This document shows, piece after piece, positions 25,229-35,102 of a stretch of 64,000 nt of DNA. The stretch is from Oscillospiraceae bacterium (GTDB lineage Bacteria; Bacillota; Clostridia; UMGS1810), in assembly GCA_015068825.1 (NCBI GenBank), contig SVJU01000001.1:216432-280431 (forward strand). The letters run 5' to 3'. The notes under the pieces are model-generated. The model saw only the letters and a program-made list of their open reading frames with translations, did not search any database and had not been told where the DNA came from. Position numbers and translations under genes: made by a program. Each line of letters opens with the position of its first letter. Position 1 is the first letter of the stretch.

Positions 25229-27601
25229 ATGAAATTTCCAGTTAAATGGTTAAACGATTATGTTGATATAAGTGATATTTCTATAGAAAAACTTGCTCAC
25301 GAAATGACAATGTCTGGCTCAAAGGTAGAAGGCGTTGAAAATTTAGGTGAAGAAATTCAAAATGTTGTTGTGGGCAAAATTTTGTCAATTGAGAAGCATC
25401 CTGATGCAGACAAGCTTGTTGTTTGTAAGGTTGATGTAGGAGAAGAAGTTTTGCAGATTGTTACAGGTGCAAAAAATGTGAATGAAGGTGACTTTGTTCC
25501 TGTTGCACTTCATGGTTCACATCTTCCTGGTGGTATAACAATTAAAAAGGGTAAATTAAGAGGCGTTGAATCATGCGGTATGCTTTGTTCAATAGGCGAA
25601 TTAAATCTTACACTTGAAGATGTTCCTTATGCTATTGAAGATGGAATTTTGATTTTTGATAGAGAATATCCTTTGGGTATGGATGTCAAAGAAATTTTCT
25701 CTTTGAACGAAGATATTATTGAGTTTGAAATCACACCAAACAGAGCAGATTGCTTTAGTGTTATAGGTATTGCAAGAGAAGCTGCGGTTACATTTGATAA
25801 ACCATTTAATCTTAAAACACCTGTTATTCACGAAACAAATGACAAAATTGAAGATTTTGCTTCTGTTGAGGTTTTGGACAAAGAAAACTGTATGCGTTAT
25901 GCTGCAAGGGTTGTTAAAAATGTAAAAATCGGTCCAAGCCCCAAATGGCTATCTGACAGACTTAAACTTAGCGGTATAAGAAGTATTAACAACATTGTTG
26001 ACATTACAAATTATGTACTTTTAGAATACGGTCAGCCAATGCACGCATTCGATTTGGATAATCTTGCAGGACATAAAATCATTGTAAGAAAAGCAAACGA
26101 AGGCGAAGTTATTACAACACTTGATGAACAGGAAAGAAAGCTTGATTCATCTATGCTTATGATTTGTGATAGTGAAAAAGCAGTTGCTGTTGCAGGTGTT
26201 ATGGGTGGTCTTAATACCGAAATTGAAGATACAACAAAAACACTTTTGTTTGAATCTGCATGTTTTTATGGTGCAAATGTTCGTACAACAGCAAGAAAGC
26301 TTGGTTTAAGAACAGAGGCATCTTCAAGATACGAAAAAGGTCTGGATCCCGAAAATGTTATTGGTGCAATAAACCGTGCATGTGAACTAGTAGAAATGCT
26401 TGGTGCAGGTGAGGTTGTATCGGGTATTATTGATATTGACAATTCAAATAAAGAAGGAAAGGTACTTCCTTTCAGACCAGACTATATTAATAACTTCCTT
26501 GGAACTGATATTCCGAAAGAAGATATGGTAAAAACTTTAACAGCTTTTGAATTTAAAATAGATGGTGATAAGGTTTTAGTTCCGTCTTTCAGAAGTGACA
26601 TTGAAGGTGAAGCAGACCTTGCAGAAGAGGTTGTAAGAATTTACGGGTATGATAAAATTGAAGCTACTCCTCTTCGTGGCGAAACAACACAGGGTATAAA
26701 AACAAAAGATCAGAAAATGGCTGATAAAATTGAAAATGTGCTTATTGCACAAGGTCATTATGAGGTAATGAACTTCTCATTTGTATCACCTGATATATTT
26801 GAAAAAATCAATACAAACGATGAAACAATCAAAAATCCTGTTGTTATTTTAAATCCACTTGGCAAGGATTGCTCTATTATGAGAACAACACTTGTTGCAT
26901 CAATGATGGATACACTTTCATTCAACAACAACCAAAGAACACCAAACGGCAAATTCTTTGAAATGGCAAGGGTATATTTACCACGCGAGAGTGAAAAACT
27001 ACCTGATGAGAAAAAGAAAGTTTGTCTTGGAATGTACGGCGGATACGATTTTTATGATTTAAAAGGCTCAATTGAAGCAATTTTAGATAATTTAAATATC
27101 AAAGATTATGAATTTGTTGCTGAAGGCGAAAACACAACATTCCATCCTGGAAGATGTGCAAGAATTTTATCGGGTGACAAACTAATTGGCATAATGGGTG
27201 AGATTCATCCTACCGTTTGCAAAAACTATGCAATGAGTGCAAAGGCTTATGTTGCAGAACTTGATTTTGATACACTTTTATCACTTTGGGTAAGCGATGT
27301 AGAATACAAACCGCTTCCAAAATTCCCGGCAGTTACAAGAGATATTGCAATGCTTGTTGACGATAGCGTAACAGTTGGCGAAATTGAAAAAATCATTAAA
27401 AAATGTTCTGGAAAAATACTTGAAGATGTTAAGCTTTTCGACGTTTATAAAGGTGAACAGATTGAAAGCGGTAAAAAGAGTGTTGCTTTTTCAATTGTTT
27501 ACAGAGCAGATGACAGAACGCTTACAGATGATGAAATTACAGTAGTATTTGATAAAATAGTATCAAATCTTGAAAAGAATTTATCAGCACAGTTAAGATA
27601 A
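25229..27601 (+). CDS. pheT: Phenylalanine--tRNA ligase beta subunit
   Basis: MKFPVKWLNDYVD…; tRNA-binding domain; B3/B4 and ferredoxin-fold anticodon-binding domains. Confidence 0.97.
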   Translation: MKFPVKWLNDYVDISDISIEKLAHEMTMSGSKVEGVENLGEEIQNVVVGKILSIEKHPDADKLVVCKVDVGEEVLQIVTGAKNVNEGDFVPVALHGSHLPGGITIKKGKLRGVESCGMLCSIGELNLTLEDVPYAIEDGILIFDREYPLGMDVKEIFSLNEDIIEFEITPNRADCFSVIGIAREAAVTFDKPFNLKTPVIHETNDKIEDFASVEVLDKENCMRYAARVVKNVKIGPSPKWLSDRLKLSGIRSINNIVDITNYVLLEYGQPMHAFDLDNLAGHKIIVRKANEGEVITTLDEQERKLDSSMLMICDSEKAVAVAGVMGGLNTEIEDTTKTLLFESACFYGANVRTTARKLGLRTEASSRYEKGLDPENVIGAINRACELVEMLGAGEVVSGIIDIDNSNKEGKVLPFRPDYINNFLGTDIPKEDMVKTLTAFEFKIDGDKVLVPSFRSDIEGEADLAEEVVRIYGYDKIEATPLRGETTQGIKTKDQKMADKIENVLIAQGHYEVMNFSFVSPDIFEKINTNDETIKNPVVILNPLGKDCSIMRTTLVASMMDTLSFNNNQRTPNGKFFEMARVYLPRESEKLPDEKKKVCLGMYGGYDFYDLKGSIEAILDNLNIKDYEFVAEGENTTFHPGRCARILSGDKLIGIMGEIHPTVCKNYAMSAKAYVAELDFDTLLSLWVSDVEYKPLPKFPAVTRDIAMLVDDSVTVGEIEKIIKKCSGKILEDVKLFDVYKGEQIESGKKSVAFSIVYRADDRTLTDDEITVVFDKIVSNLEKNLSAQLR

Positions 27602-27634
27602 ATTAAAAACAAAAATTATTAAGAGGTGAACAGT

Positions 27635-27886
27635 ATGGAATTTAATGAAACAATGGTATTCAGCGGTGGAATGGATAAATCAAAACATATTCAGGAAACA
27701 TTGTACACAGTGCATGAGGCTTTAAAATTAAAAGGCTATAATCCTATAAGCCAGCTTGTAGGCTATATTATGTCGGGCGATCCAACCTATATTACAAGCC
27801 ATAATAATGCAAGAAGCCTTATATCAAAGCTTGAAAGAGATGAAATACTGGAAGAACTTTTTAAAGAATACTTAAAGGATAAGTAA
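27635..27886 (+). CDS. IreB family regulatory phosphoprotein (DUF965)
   Basis: [47 protein letters not shown]. Confidence 0.93.
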   Translation: MEFNETMVFSGGMDKSKHIQETLYTVHEALKLKGYNPISQLVGYIMSGDPTYITSHNNARSLISKLERDEILEELFKEYLKDK

Positions 27887-27887
27887 A

Positions 27888-29447
27888 ATGACAAAGAAAA
27901 ATCACAATACTGCTATAACAGCAATTTTTGTGTCATTATCAATGCTTATGTCAAAAGTTCTTGGTATGGTTCGTGATATTATTCTTGCATCACTTTACGG
28001 AACTGAAAGTGTGGAGGCGATAGCATTTTCTACCGCCTCCCGCATACCGCTTTTGTTTTTTGATATTGCATTGGGAACGGCAGTTACAGCAGCATTTATA
28101 CCTATTTACAATGAATTTTTGCAAAAGGGTGAAAAAGAAAAGGCATACAATTTTTCAAATGCCTTTATCACACTTGTTTCAGTTGTAACACTTTTTATGG
28201 TGGTTATAGGATGCATATTTTCGTCATTTGTCGTAAAAATTATTGCGGGCGGGCTGGATTTTGAAAAGCTTAATCTTGCCTCACAGCTTGTAAAAATTTT
28301 ATTTCCTGCAATCTTTACAACCGGCATAGCATTTTGCTTTGTCGGTATTTTGCAATCAGACGGCGAATTTGTAATTCCTGCTATGATGAGTTTAGTGTCA
28401 AATTTGTTTTTGATTTTATATCTTGTTTTTATCAAAGACAGATTTGGTGTCTTTGGAATAGCCATAGCAATGCTTGTAAGCTATATACTTCAGATTGTAA
28501 TTCAAATACCATCACTAAAAAAAATGGGGTATAAATTAAAGCTTAAAAATCCAATTGGCGATGATGCTATAAAAAGAGTATGCCTTCTGGCACTTCCAAT
28601 TATAGTAAGTGCGTGGGTGCAGCCCATAAATGCAATGATTAATATCAATCTTGCATCATCATTAAATAACGGGGCAGCAGTTCCTGCACTTGATTATGCC
28701 AATAAGCTTTATATAATTTTAGTTGGTGTGTTTACTTACACCATAACAAATCTTACATTCCCGTCGCTTTCAAGGCTTGTTGCAGCAGATGAAAAAGAAA
28801 AGTATGCTGATGTTGTAAGAAAATCTGTAAAATATGTAATTTTTATAATAGGACCGGTTATGGCAGGATTTATTCTTATGAGCGAACCTATTATAAGAGT
28901 TTTTTACGAAAGAGGAGCGTTTGATGCATTTTCAACAAATCTTACTTCAGTTGCACTTACCTTTTATTCGATTGGTATGATTGGTTTTGGAATAAACGAG
29001 GTTATGAACAAGGCTTTTTATTCGCTGAAAGATGGAAAAACACCTATGAGAGCCGCAGTTTTGGGAATTGTTATAAATATTTCAATGAGCATAATTTTGG
29101 TTGCGTTTTTTAGAAAAGGTCTTTGGGCACTGGCGCTTTCGGCATCGGTTTCGGCAAATGTAACAGGATTTTTACTGCTTTATTTATTACACAAAAGAGT
29201 AAGCAATATACTAAAAAAAGATTTACTTGTATCAATTATTAAAACGCTTTTATCAATACTTATAATGAGTATTGTAGTTGTGCTTGTAAAACATTTGTGC
29301 ATAGATTTAAATAAATATTTTGCACTTTTAATACCAGCTTTAAGTGGTGCGGTTGTATATGTTTTAATGTGTGTAATACTTAAAAATGAGGAGTTTTTTG
29401 ATATTATAAAAACTCTTTTAAAAAAATTTATAAAAAAGGAGGCATAA
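27888..29447 (+). CDS. murJ: Lipid II flippase MurJ (MviN family)
   Basis: SKVLGMVRDIILASLYG; IMINSEPIIRVFYERGAFD-like motif; multi-TM. Confidence 0.93.
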   Translation: MTKKNHNTAITAIFVSLSMLMSKVLGMVRDIILASLYGTESVEAIAFSTASRIPLLFFDIALGTAVTAAFIPIYNEFLQKGEKEKAYNFSNAFITLVSVVTLFMVVIGCIFSSFVVKIIAGGLDFEKLNLASQLVKILFPAIFTTGIAFCFVGILQSDGEFVIPAMMSLVSNLFLILYLVFIKDRFGVFGIAIAMLVSYILQIVIQIPSLKKMGYKLKLKNPIGDDAIKRVCLLALPIIVSAWVQPINAMININLASSLNNGAAVPALDYANKLYIILVGVFTYTITNLTFPSLSRLVAADEKEKYADVVRKSVKYVIFIIGPVMAGFILMSEPIIRVFYERGAFDAFSTNLTSVALTFYSIGMIGFGINEVMNKAFYSLKDGKTPMRAAVLGIVINISMSIILVAFFRKGLWALALSASVSANVTGFLLLYLLHKRVSNILKKDLLVSIIKTLLSILIMSIVVVLVKHLCIDLNKYFALLIPALSGAVVYVLMCVILKNEEFFDIIKTLLKKFIKKEA

Positions 29448-29450
29448 ATT

Positions 29451-31313
29451 TTGTCAAAAAGCATAGTTTTACGATTTTTTGCTCTGTTATATCAGTTTGT
29501 AAATGCTTCTTTTAATGGCAGTGTGCTTAAAAAAATACAGGATTTTTTTGCTTCAAAATTAAAAAAATCATCAGAGCATAGCTTTTTTGTAAAATTTTTC
29601 ACAAAAGCTCCTTTGATTAAAGATAAAACAAAAAACAGTTTTATATGCGCCTTGCTTGTTAGAATTTTTAATTTTTTTGCAAAGATAGTTAAATATTTTG
29701 AAAAAATGATTGAAAATTCTCTTATAGGCACAACTGTTTTGTGGCTTTATAAAAACTTTTTTAAAATTTCTGTAAGATGCTACGGAATATTTTTATTATC
29801 ATTTTGTATTGTGTGCGAAATTGTTTTGATTTTTAAATCGTCAGACATACTTTTGCCGTTAATAATTGGAATTTTTGCAGTTATTATGATTTTTGTAAAT
29901 CTGTCTTTTGCATCAATTTTTAAAAACAGTATTACAGTTAAAAAGCTTATGACATTTTTTGATATTGATGTATATGACGATAATTCTACAATAAAAACTG
30001 ATAAAGAAACATATTTGTATTTTGCTTTGGTTGGTTTTGCTTCAGGGCTTTTGACGGCTATTGTAAATCCGGTATTGATTTTGGCAATAATAATTTCTTT
30101 GGGATTTGTTGCATCAATTTTTATAAATTATACAATAGGTGCATTTTTAGTACCTCTTATTTTTCCGTTTATGCCTACAATGGCTATTGTAGGTCTGATA
30201 CTTTTAACATTTTTATCAATGGTTTTAAAACTTTTTTATGATGATGAATTTAAGTTTACAAAGACAAATCTTGATATTTTTATAATACTTTTTGCACTTG
30301 TAATGCTTGTATCGTCTGTTTTTTCATTTGCAAGAATAAGCAGTTTAAAAATATTTATGGTTTATCTTGTGTTTATGGCAGGATACTTTGTGTTTACAAA
30401 TACACTTACCGATAAAAAGAAGCTTTATGTGTTTTTATCACTTTCGGTAATATCGGCATTTTTGGTTGCACTTTATGGTATTTACCAATATGTTTTTGGT
30501 TTTGCCGAAGGGAGCACCTGGATTGATACAAAAATGTTTACCGATATTGAAACAAGGGTTGTTTCAACTTTTGAAAATCCAAATGTTCTTGGTGAATTTT
30601 TGCTTCTTATGATACCAGTCACAGCTGCTTTTGTGTGGAATGCACCAAGAGGGTATAACAGATTTATTAATTTTATAGCTGCAGGTGCGCTTTGCCTTTG
30701 TATGATATTTACTTATTCAAGAGGTAACTGGCTTGGACTTATCGCGGCAATTATCATTTATATTTCTTTTTACGACAGAAAATTTATATGGTTTGGAATA
30801 ATCCTTGCACTTTTATCGCCGCTTATTATGCCTCAAAGTATTATAAACAGATTTTTAAGTATTGGTGATACATCAGATACATCTACATCATACCGTGTGT
30901 ATATCTGGTTTGGAACAATAAAAATGCTCAAGGACTACTGGCTTTGCGGAATTGGCCTTGGCTCTGATGCATTTAATATGATTTATCCACGATACGCTTA
31001 TGCATCAATTGTTGCTCCTCATTCGCACAATTTATATCTTCAGATTATTGCAGAAAATGGTATATTAGGTATAATAGTATTTTTAGGAATGATAGTAACA
31101 TATTTTAAAGATACAATTTCAGCGGTAAATGGCAGAAAAAAGAGTATTTTAAAAGCAATTTGCGTAGCACTTATGGCAGGTATGGCAGGTTATTTTGTTC
31201 AGGGTGCATTTGATAATGTATGGTACAACTATAGAATTGTTATGATGTTCTTTATGTACCTTGCCTTGTCACAAAGTGCGGTTAATCTTTTGCGTAAGGA
31301 GGAAGATGCGTGA
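29451..31313 (+). CDS. O-antigen ligase / polymerase family protein
   Basis: Multi-TM; FTYSRGNWLGL and APHSHNLYLQIIAENGILGI (Wzy_C-type). Confidence 0.88.
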   Translation: MSKSIVLRFFALLYQFVNASFNGSVLKKIQDFFASKLKKSSEHSFFVKFFTKAPLIKDKTKNSFICALLVRIFNFFAKIVKYFEKMIENSLIGTTVLWLYKNFFKISVRCYGIFLLSFCIVCEIVLIFKSSDILLPLIIGIFAVIMIFVNLSFASIFKNSITVKKLMTFFDIDVYDDNSTIKTDKETYLYFALVGFASGLLTAIVNPVLILAIIISLGFVASIFINYTIGAFLVPLIFPFMPTMAIVGLILLTFLSMVLKLFYDDEFKFTKTNLDIFIILFALVMLVSSVFSFARISSLKIFMVYLVFMAGYFVFTNTLTDKKKLYVFLSLSVISAFLVALYGIYQYVFGFAEGSTWIDTKMFTDIETRVVSTFENPNVLGEFLLLMIPVTAAFVWNAPRGYNRFINFIAAGALCLCMIFTYSRGNWLGLIAAIIIYISFYDRKFIWFGIILALLSPLIMPQSIINRFLSIGDTSDTSTSYRVYIWFGTIKMLKDYWLCGIGLGSDAFNMIYPRYAYASIVAPHSHNLYLQIIAENGILGIIVFLGMIVTYFKDTISAVNGRKKSILKAICVALMAGMAGYFVQGAFDNVWYNYRIVMMFFMYLALSQSAVNLLRKEEDA

Positions 31314-32431
31314 TTAAAGTTATAAATGTTATATCCGACGCAAATATTGGTGGCGCAGGCAAATGTGTTTTAACTTTTTTAAAGCATTATGATAGGCAAA
31401 AATTTGATTTGACAGTAATTGTACCAAAAAATAGTCTTCTTATCCCTGAAATTAAGAATCTTAACGGTAAATATATAGAAGTTGATGGAATGAACAATAA
31501 ATCGCTTGATTTTAAAGTGATAAAAGAATTAAGAAAAATATTTTGCGATATTAAACCCGATATTGTTCATGCGCACGCAGCAATGAGTGCAAGAATAGCC
31601 GCAAAATTTTCGGGAGCAAAAATTGTTTATACCCGTCATAGTGTTTTTGAACCTTCAAAAACAATATCAAAAGGACTTGGCAAAATAATAAACGGCTTTG
31701 TAAATAATTTCTTTTCTGATAAAATTATTGCGGTGGCCGAGGCGGCAAAGGATAATCTTGTTAAAACGGGCGTAGATGATAAAAAAATTGTTGTTATAAA
31801 AAACGGTGTTGATTATCTTGAAAGATATAACGATGAAAAAATAACCAATATAAAAAAATCATACGGGTTAAAAGATGAATTTATAATGACTATTGCAGCT
31901 CGTCTGACGCTTGTTAAAGGACACGATTATATTTTAGAGGCAGTTAAAAAATTAAAGGATGATAATCTTGATTTTAAGCTTTTAATAGCGGGAACAGGCG
32001 AATATGAAGAAAACATCAGAAACAAAATAAATATTCTTGATATTAATGATAAGGTTATAATGCTTGGATTTGTGTCTGATGTTGAAAAAATAGTAAACAT
32101 TACCAATTTAAATCTTAATGCATCTTTCGGAACAGAAGCTACAAGTCTTTCGCTTTTAGAAGGATTAAGTATTGGAATTCCTGCTGTTGTAAGTGATTTT
32201 GGTGGAAACGGCGGAGTAATTTATAATGGCACAAACGGATTTTTAGTCCCTACAAAAAACAGCGGGGCATTGTATGAAAAGATTAAACTTATTATGCAGG
32301 ATAAAAATCTTTATAACACCTTGAAAAAAGGAAGTTTAGAAGTTTTTGAAAATGAATTTACCGCAGATAAAGTGGTTGAAAAAATCCAGGGTGTTTATAT
32401 CAGCCTTAAAAGCAAAGGAGAAGAAAAATGA
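31310..32431 (+). CDS. Glycosyltransferase family 4/1 protein
   Basis: NIGGAGKCVLTFLKHYD; LLEGLSIGIPAVVSDFGGNGGVI. Confidence 0.92.
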   Translation: MIKVINVISDANIGGAGKCVLTFLKHYDRQKFDLTVIVPKNSLLIPEIKNLNGKYIEVDGMNNKSLDFKVIKELRKIFCDIKPDIVHAHAAMSARIAAKFSGAKIVYTRHSVFEPSKTISKGLGKIINGFVNNFFSDKIIAVAEAAKDNLVKTGVDDKKIVVIKNGVDYLERYNDEKITNIKKSYGLKDEFIMTIAARLTLVKGHDYILEAVKKLKDDNLDFKLLIAGTGEYEENIRNKINILDINDKVIMLGFVSDVEKIVNITNLNLNASFGTEATSLSLLEGLSIGIPAVVSDFGGNGGVIYNGTNGFLVPTKNSGALYEKIKLIMQDKNLYNTLKKGSLEVFENEFTADKVVEKIQGVYISLKSKGEEK

Positions 32432-32907
32432 AAAAGAAGATTAATTTTATAGATATTCTTATTGTTTTAGTTGTTGTAGCTGTTCTTTTATTTGTTGTAA
32501 AATATTTTTCAACAAGCTCTAAAGAGGCAAATAATGTGCCAAAGGTATCTTATGTTATTGAGCTTAAATCGTTGCAGAGTGAATATCTTGATGTATTTAA
32601 AGAAGGCGACGATATAAAAGATGGTGTTAAAGGCGGATATCTTGGTAAAGTTACAAAGGTAGAAATAAAAGATAATGTTGAAATAAGAGAAGATACTTTA
32701 AACGCAAGTTTTGTTAAAACTTCGTTTGAAAACAAAAAAGATGTATATCTTACAGTAGAAGGCATACCTACAACTTACAATGACAGCGAAATTCTTTTTG
32801 CAACACAGGAAATAAAAATAGGAAAGCTTTTGCACATAAAAGCTAAAAATTATGTTGGCCATGGTTATGTTGTTGGCGTTAATGATAACAGACAGGAGTT
32901 GAAATAG
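32428..32907 (+). CDS. DUF4330 family protein (first copy)
   Basis: Single N-terminal TM (INFIDILIVLVVVAVLLFVV) and repeated downstream domain. Confidence 0.75.
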   Translation: MKKKINFIDILIVLVVVAVLLFVVKYFSTSSKEANNVPKVSYVIELKSLQSEYLDVFKEGDDIKDGVKGGYLGKVTKVEIKDNVEIREDTLNASFVKTSFENKKDVYLTVEGIPTTYNDSEILFATQEIKIGKLLHIKAKNYVGHGYVVGVNDNRQELK

Positions 32908-32908
32908 A

Positions 32909-33397
32909 ATGATAATTGACGAAAAAGGCAGATTATTTAAAAAAATCAATATTATAGATTTAGCTCTTATCTTAATTATTGTTATTTCAGTTGTATCTAC
33001 AGTTTATAAGTTTGGTTTTTCAAAGCACAAAGATGTTGGAAGTGCCAATACAAAAATAACTTATGTTGTTAAAGTTAAAGCAGTAAGAGATGTTGCATCT
33101 GATGCTTTAAAGGTTGGCGATGCACTTTACGAAAAAACCACAAAAAAACCTATAGGCAAAATTACAGATAAAAAAGTTGATGTTGCAAAAGAAAGTGTAA
33201 ATATGTCAAACGGAACTCTTTCAAAAGAGGTTGAAATTCCCGATAAGTATGATGTATACCTTACAATAGAAGGAGAAGGACTGGTTTCCGATGAAGGATA
33301 TTTTCTTGATGGAAGCTATCAGATAGGTGTATTTTCATCAGTAGAGTTCTTTTCAAAATTTGTTGATACAACCGGAACAGTAACAGAAATTAAATAA
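32909..33397 (+). CDS. DUF4330 family protein (second copy)
   Basis: Same architecture as preceding gene (INIIDLALILIIVISVV…). Confidence 0.75.
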   Translation: MIIDEKGRLFKKINIIDLALILIIVISVVSTVYKFGFSKHKDVGSANTKITYVVKVKAVRDVASDALKVGDALYEKTTKKPIGKITDKKVDVAKESVNMSNGTLSKEVEIPDKYDVYLTIEGEGLVSDEGYFLDGSYQIGVFSSVEFFSKFVDTTGTVTEIK

Positions 33398-33411
33398 AGG
33401 ATTAAAATATT

Positions 33412-34131
33412 ATGATTAAAAAATTTATATCAGTATTTTTTGTAATTTTATTTATTTTTAGCAATGTTTATGCAAATAATGCGGTAGATACTATCATCAG
33501 TGATGAAACAAAGTATGTAATTTTAGCAACAATTACAAATGTTACCGATAACTCTTTTGAGCTTACAAGAGGGTATGGTGTAAAGTATCCTGAATGGGCA
33601 ATCATTCCTGATACTTTTAATGTTAATAAATTTAAATACGGCTACTGTGTTGAGCATGCAGATAATTACAATAATCCACAAATGGGTGATAATATTATTG
33701 TTGCAATGGAATATGCAAACGGCGTATACAATGTTGTGTCGGCGGCTTTTATGGTGGATAATGTTTCGTCAAGCGCAAAGGTAAAGGTACCTGAAAATCT
33801 TAAAAAATACAAATGTTTGAATGAACTTCTGGCACTTGGATACTACATACATTCTGATGGTGAGCGAACAGAGTATGAATATACTGATGACGAAAAGGTT
33901 TATGCAGTTGGCGAAAATGGCGAAAAGTTTGAAATAAACGCTCATAAAGATGATTATGTTGTTTTTTACGATAAAAATAACGCTTTGGCTTCAGAGGGTG
34001 AAGTAACTCCTCAGAAAAAGGCTGAAAACATGTCTAATTATCTTATGATTTTTCTTTCAATAGGCATTATAATCGGTCTTGGTGGTATTTGGCTTATCAA
34101 CTTTTTACTTAACAGAAAAGAGGGAGAATAA
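33412..34131 (+). CDS. Hypothetical secreted protein with C-terminal TM helix
   Basis: Signal peptide MIKKFISVFFVILFIFSNVYA; TM near C-terminus; in the cluster. Confidence 0.75.
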   Translation: MIKKFISVFFVILFIFSNVYANNAVDTIISDETKYVILATITNVTDNSFELTRGYGVKYPEWAIIPDTFNVNKFKYGYCVEHADNYNNPQMGDNIIVAMEYANGVYNVVSAAFMVDNVSSSAKVKVPENLKKYKCLNELLALGYYIHSDGERTEYEYTDDEKVYAVGENGEKFEINAHKDDYVVFYDKNNALASEGEVTPQKKAENMSNYLMIFLSIGIIIGLGGIWLINFLLNRKEGE

Positions 34132-34677
34132 TTGATTTTTGAAGAGAAAACAGTTTCTACCAATCATATTTTTAAGGGAAGGGTAATTGATGTATCGGTA
34201 GATACAGTGCTTCTTCCTGACGGTAAAGAAGCCACAAGAGAGCTTGTAAGACATCCGGGTGGTGTTTGCGTTGTTGCATATCAGGATGGATTTATTTATC
34301 TTGTAAAGCAGTATAGAAAGCCTTACGATGAAGTTACTATTGAACTTCCTGCAGGAAAGCTTGAATACGGTGAAGACCATTTTGAAGCTGGTAAAAGGGA
34401 GCTTTTAGAAGAAACGGGTGTTGTTTCAAAGGAATTTATTTATCTTGGAAAAGCGTATGTTTCACCGGGATTTTGCTCAGAAACCATTCATATCTATCTT
34501 GCATTGGGGCTTGAAAAAAAAGAACAGAATCTTGACGAAGATGAGTTTTTGGATGTTTTAAAGGTTAGCTTTGATGATGCTGTAAAAATGGTTATGCAAG
34601 GCGAAATACATGATGCCAAAACAATAATTGGAATATTAAAATCAGAAAAAATATTAAGAGAAAAAAAGATGCTTTGA
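34132..34677 (+). CDS. NUDIX hydrolase (ADP-ribose pyrophosphatase type)
   Basis: Nudix box GKLEYGEDHFEAGKRELLEETGV. Confidence 0.93.
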   Translation: MIFEEKTVSTNHIFKGRVIDVSVDTVLLPDGKEATRELVRHPGGVCVVAYQDGFIYLVKQYRKPYDEVTIELPAGKLEYGEDHFEAGKRELLEETGVVSKEFIYLGKAYVSPGFCSETIHIYLALGLEKKEQNLDEDEFLDVLKVSFDDAVKMVMQGEIHDAKTIIGILKSEKILREKKML

Positions 34678-34697
34678 ATTAGTCAAAGCATCTTTTT
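34667..34697. terminator. Terminator overlapping the NUDIX stop codon
   Basis: GATGCTTTGA/TCAAAGCATC + T5. Confidence 0.85.
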
Positions 34698-34699
34698 AT

Positions 34700-34879
34700 T
34701 TACATTTGTTTTTTAACTATAGTATAATCGTCGCCAAAGCGAAAGTACGGACAACGATTATTTTGCGTAAAGCGATAATATTCATCTTCGTCAATGTTTG
34801 CAATGCAAACATAATCATCATAATCTTCATCATAGATATAATTCATACAGTTTTCGCATGATGCGTTAGAATCTGCCAT
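34700..34879 (-). CDS. DUF6472-like small protein (59 aa), missing from the ORF track
   Basis: MADSNASCENCMNYIYDEDYDDYVCIANIDEDEYYRFTQNNRCPYFRFGDDYTIVKKQM; upstream AAAGGAAAGA RBS. Confidence 0.8.
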   Translation of the reverse strand: MADSNASCENCMNYIYDEDYDDYVCIANIDEDEYYRFTQNNRCPYFRFGDDYTIVKKQM

Positions 34880-35102
34880 AGTAAAATCTTTCCTTTTTTA
34901 GTGACTATTTTATTATTATATCAAAATCTTTATATGAAAGTCAATAAAATTTTTTAGTTATTATTTTTTATGTTAATAATAATAAAAAATAAAAATCCTA
35001 CTACAATATTTTTTATTTATTATTAGTGTGGATTTTAAAAAGTGATATTGATATAATTTAAGGTGTGAAGATAATAAAAAGAATAAAAGAAAAGGAGAAA
35101 AA

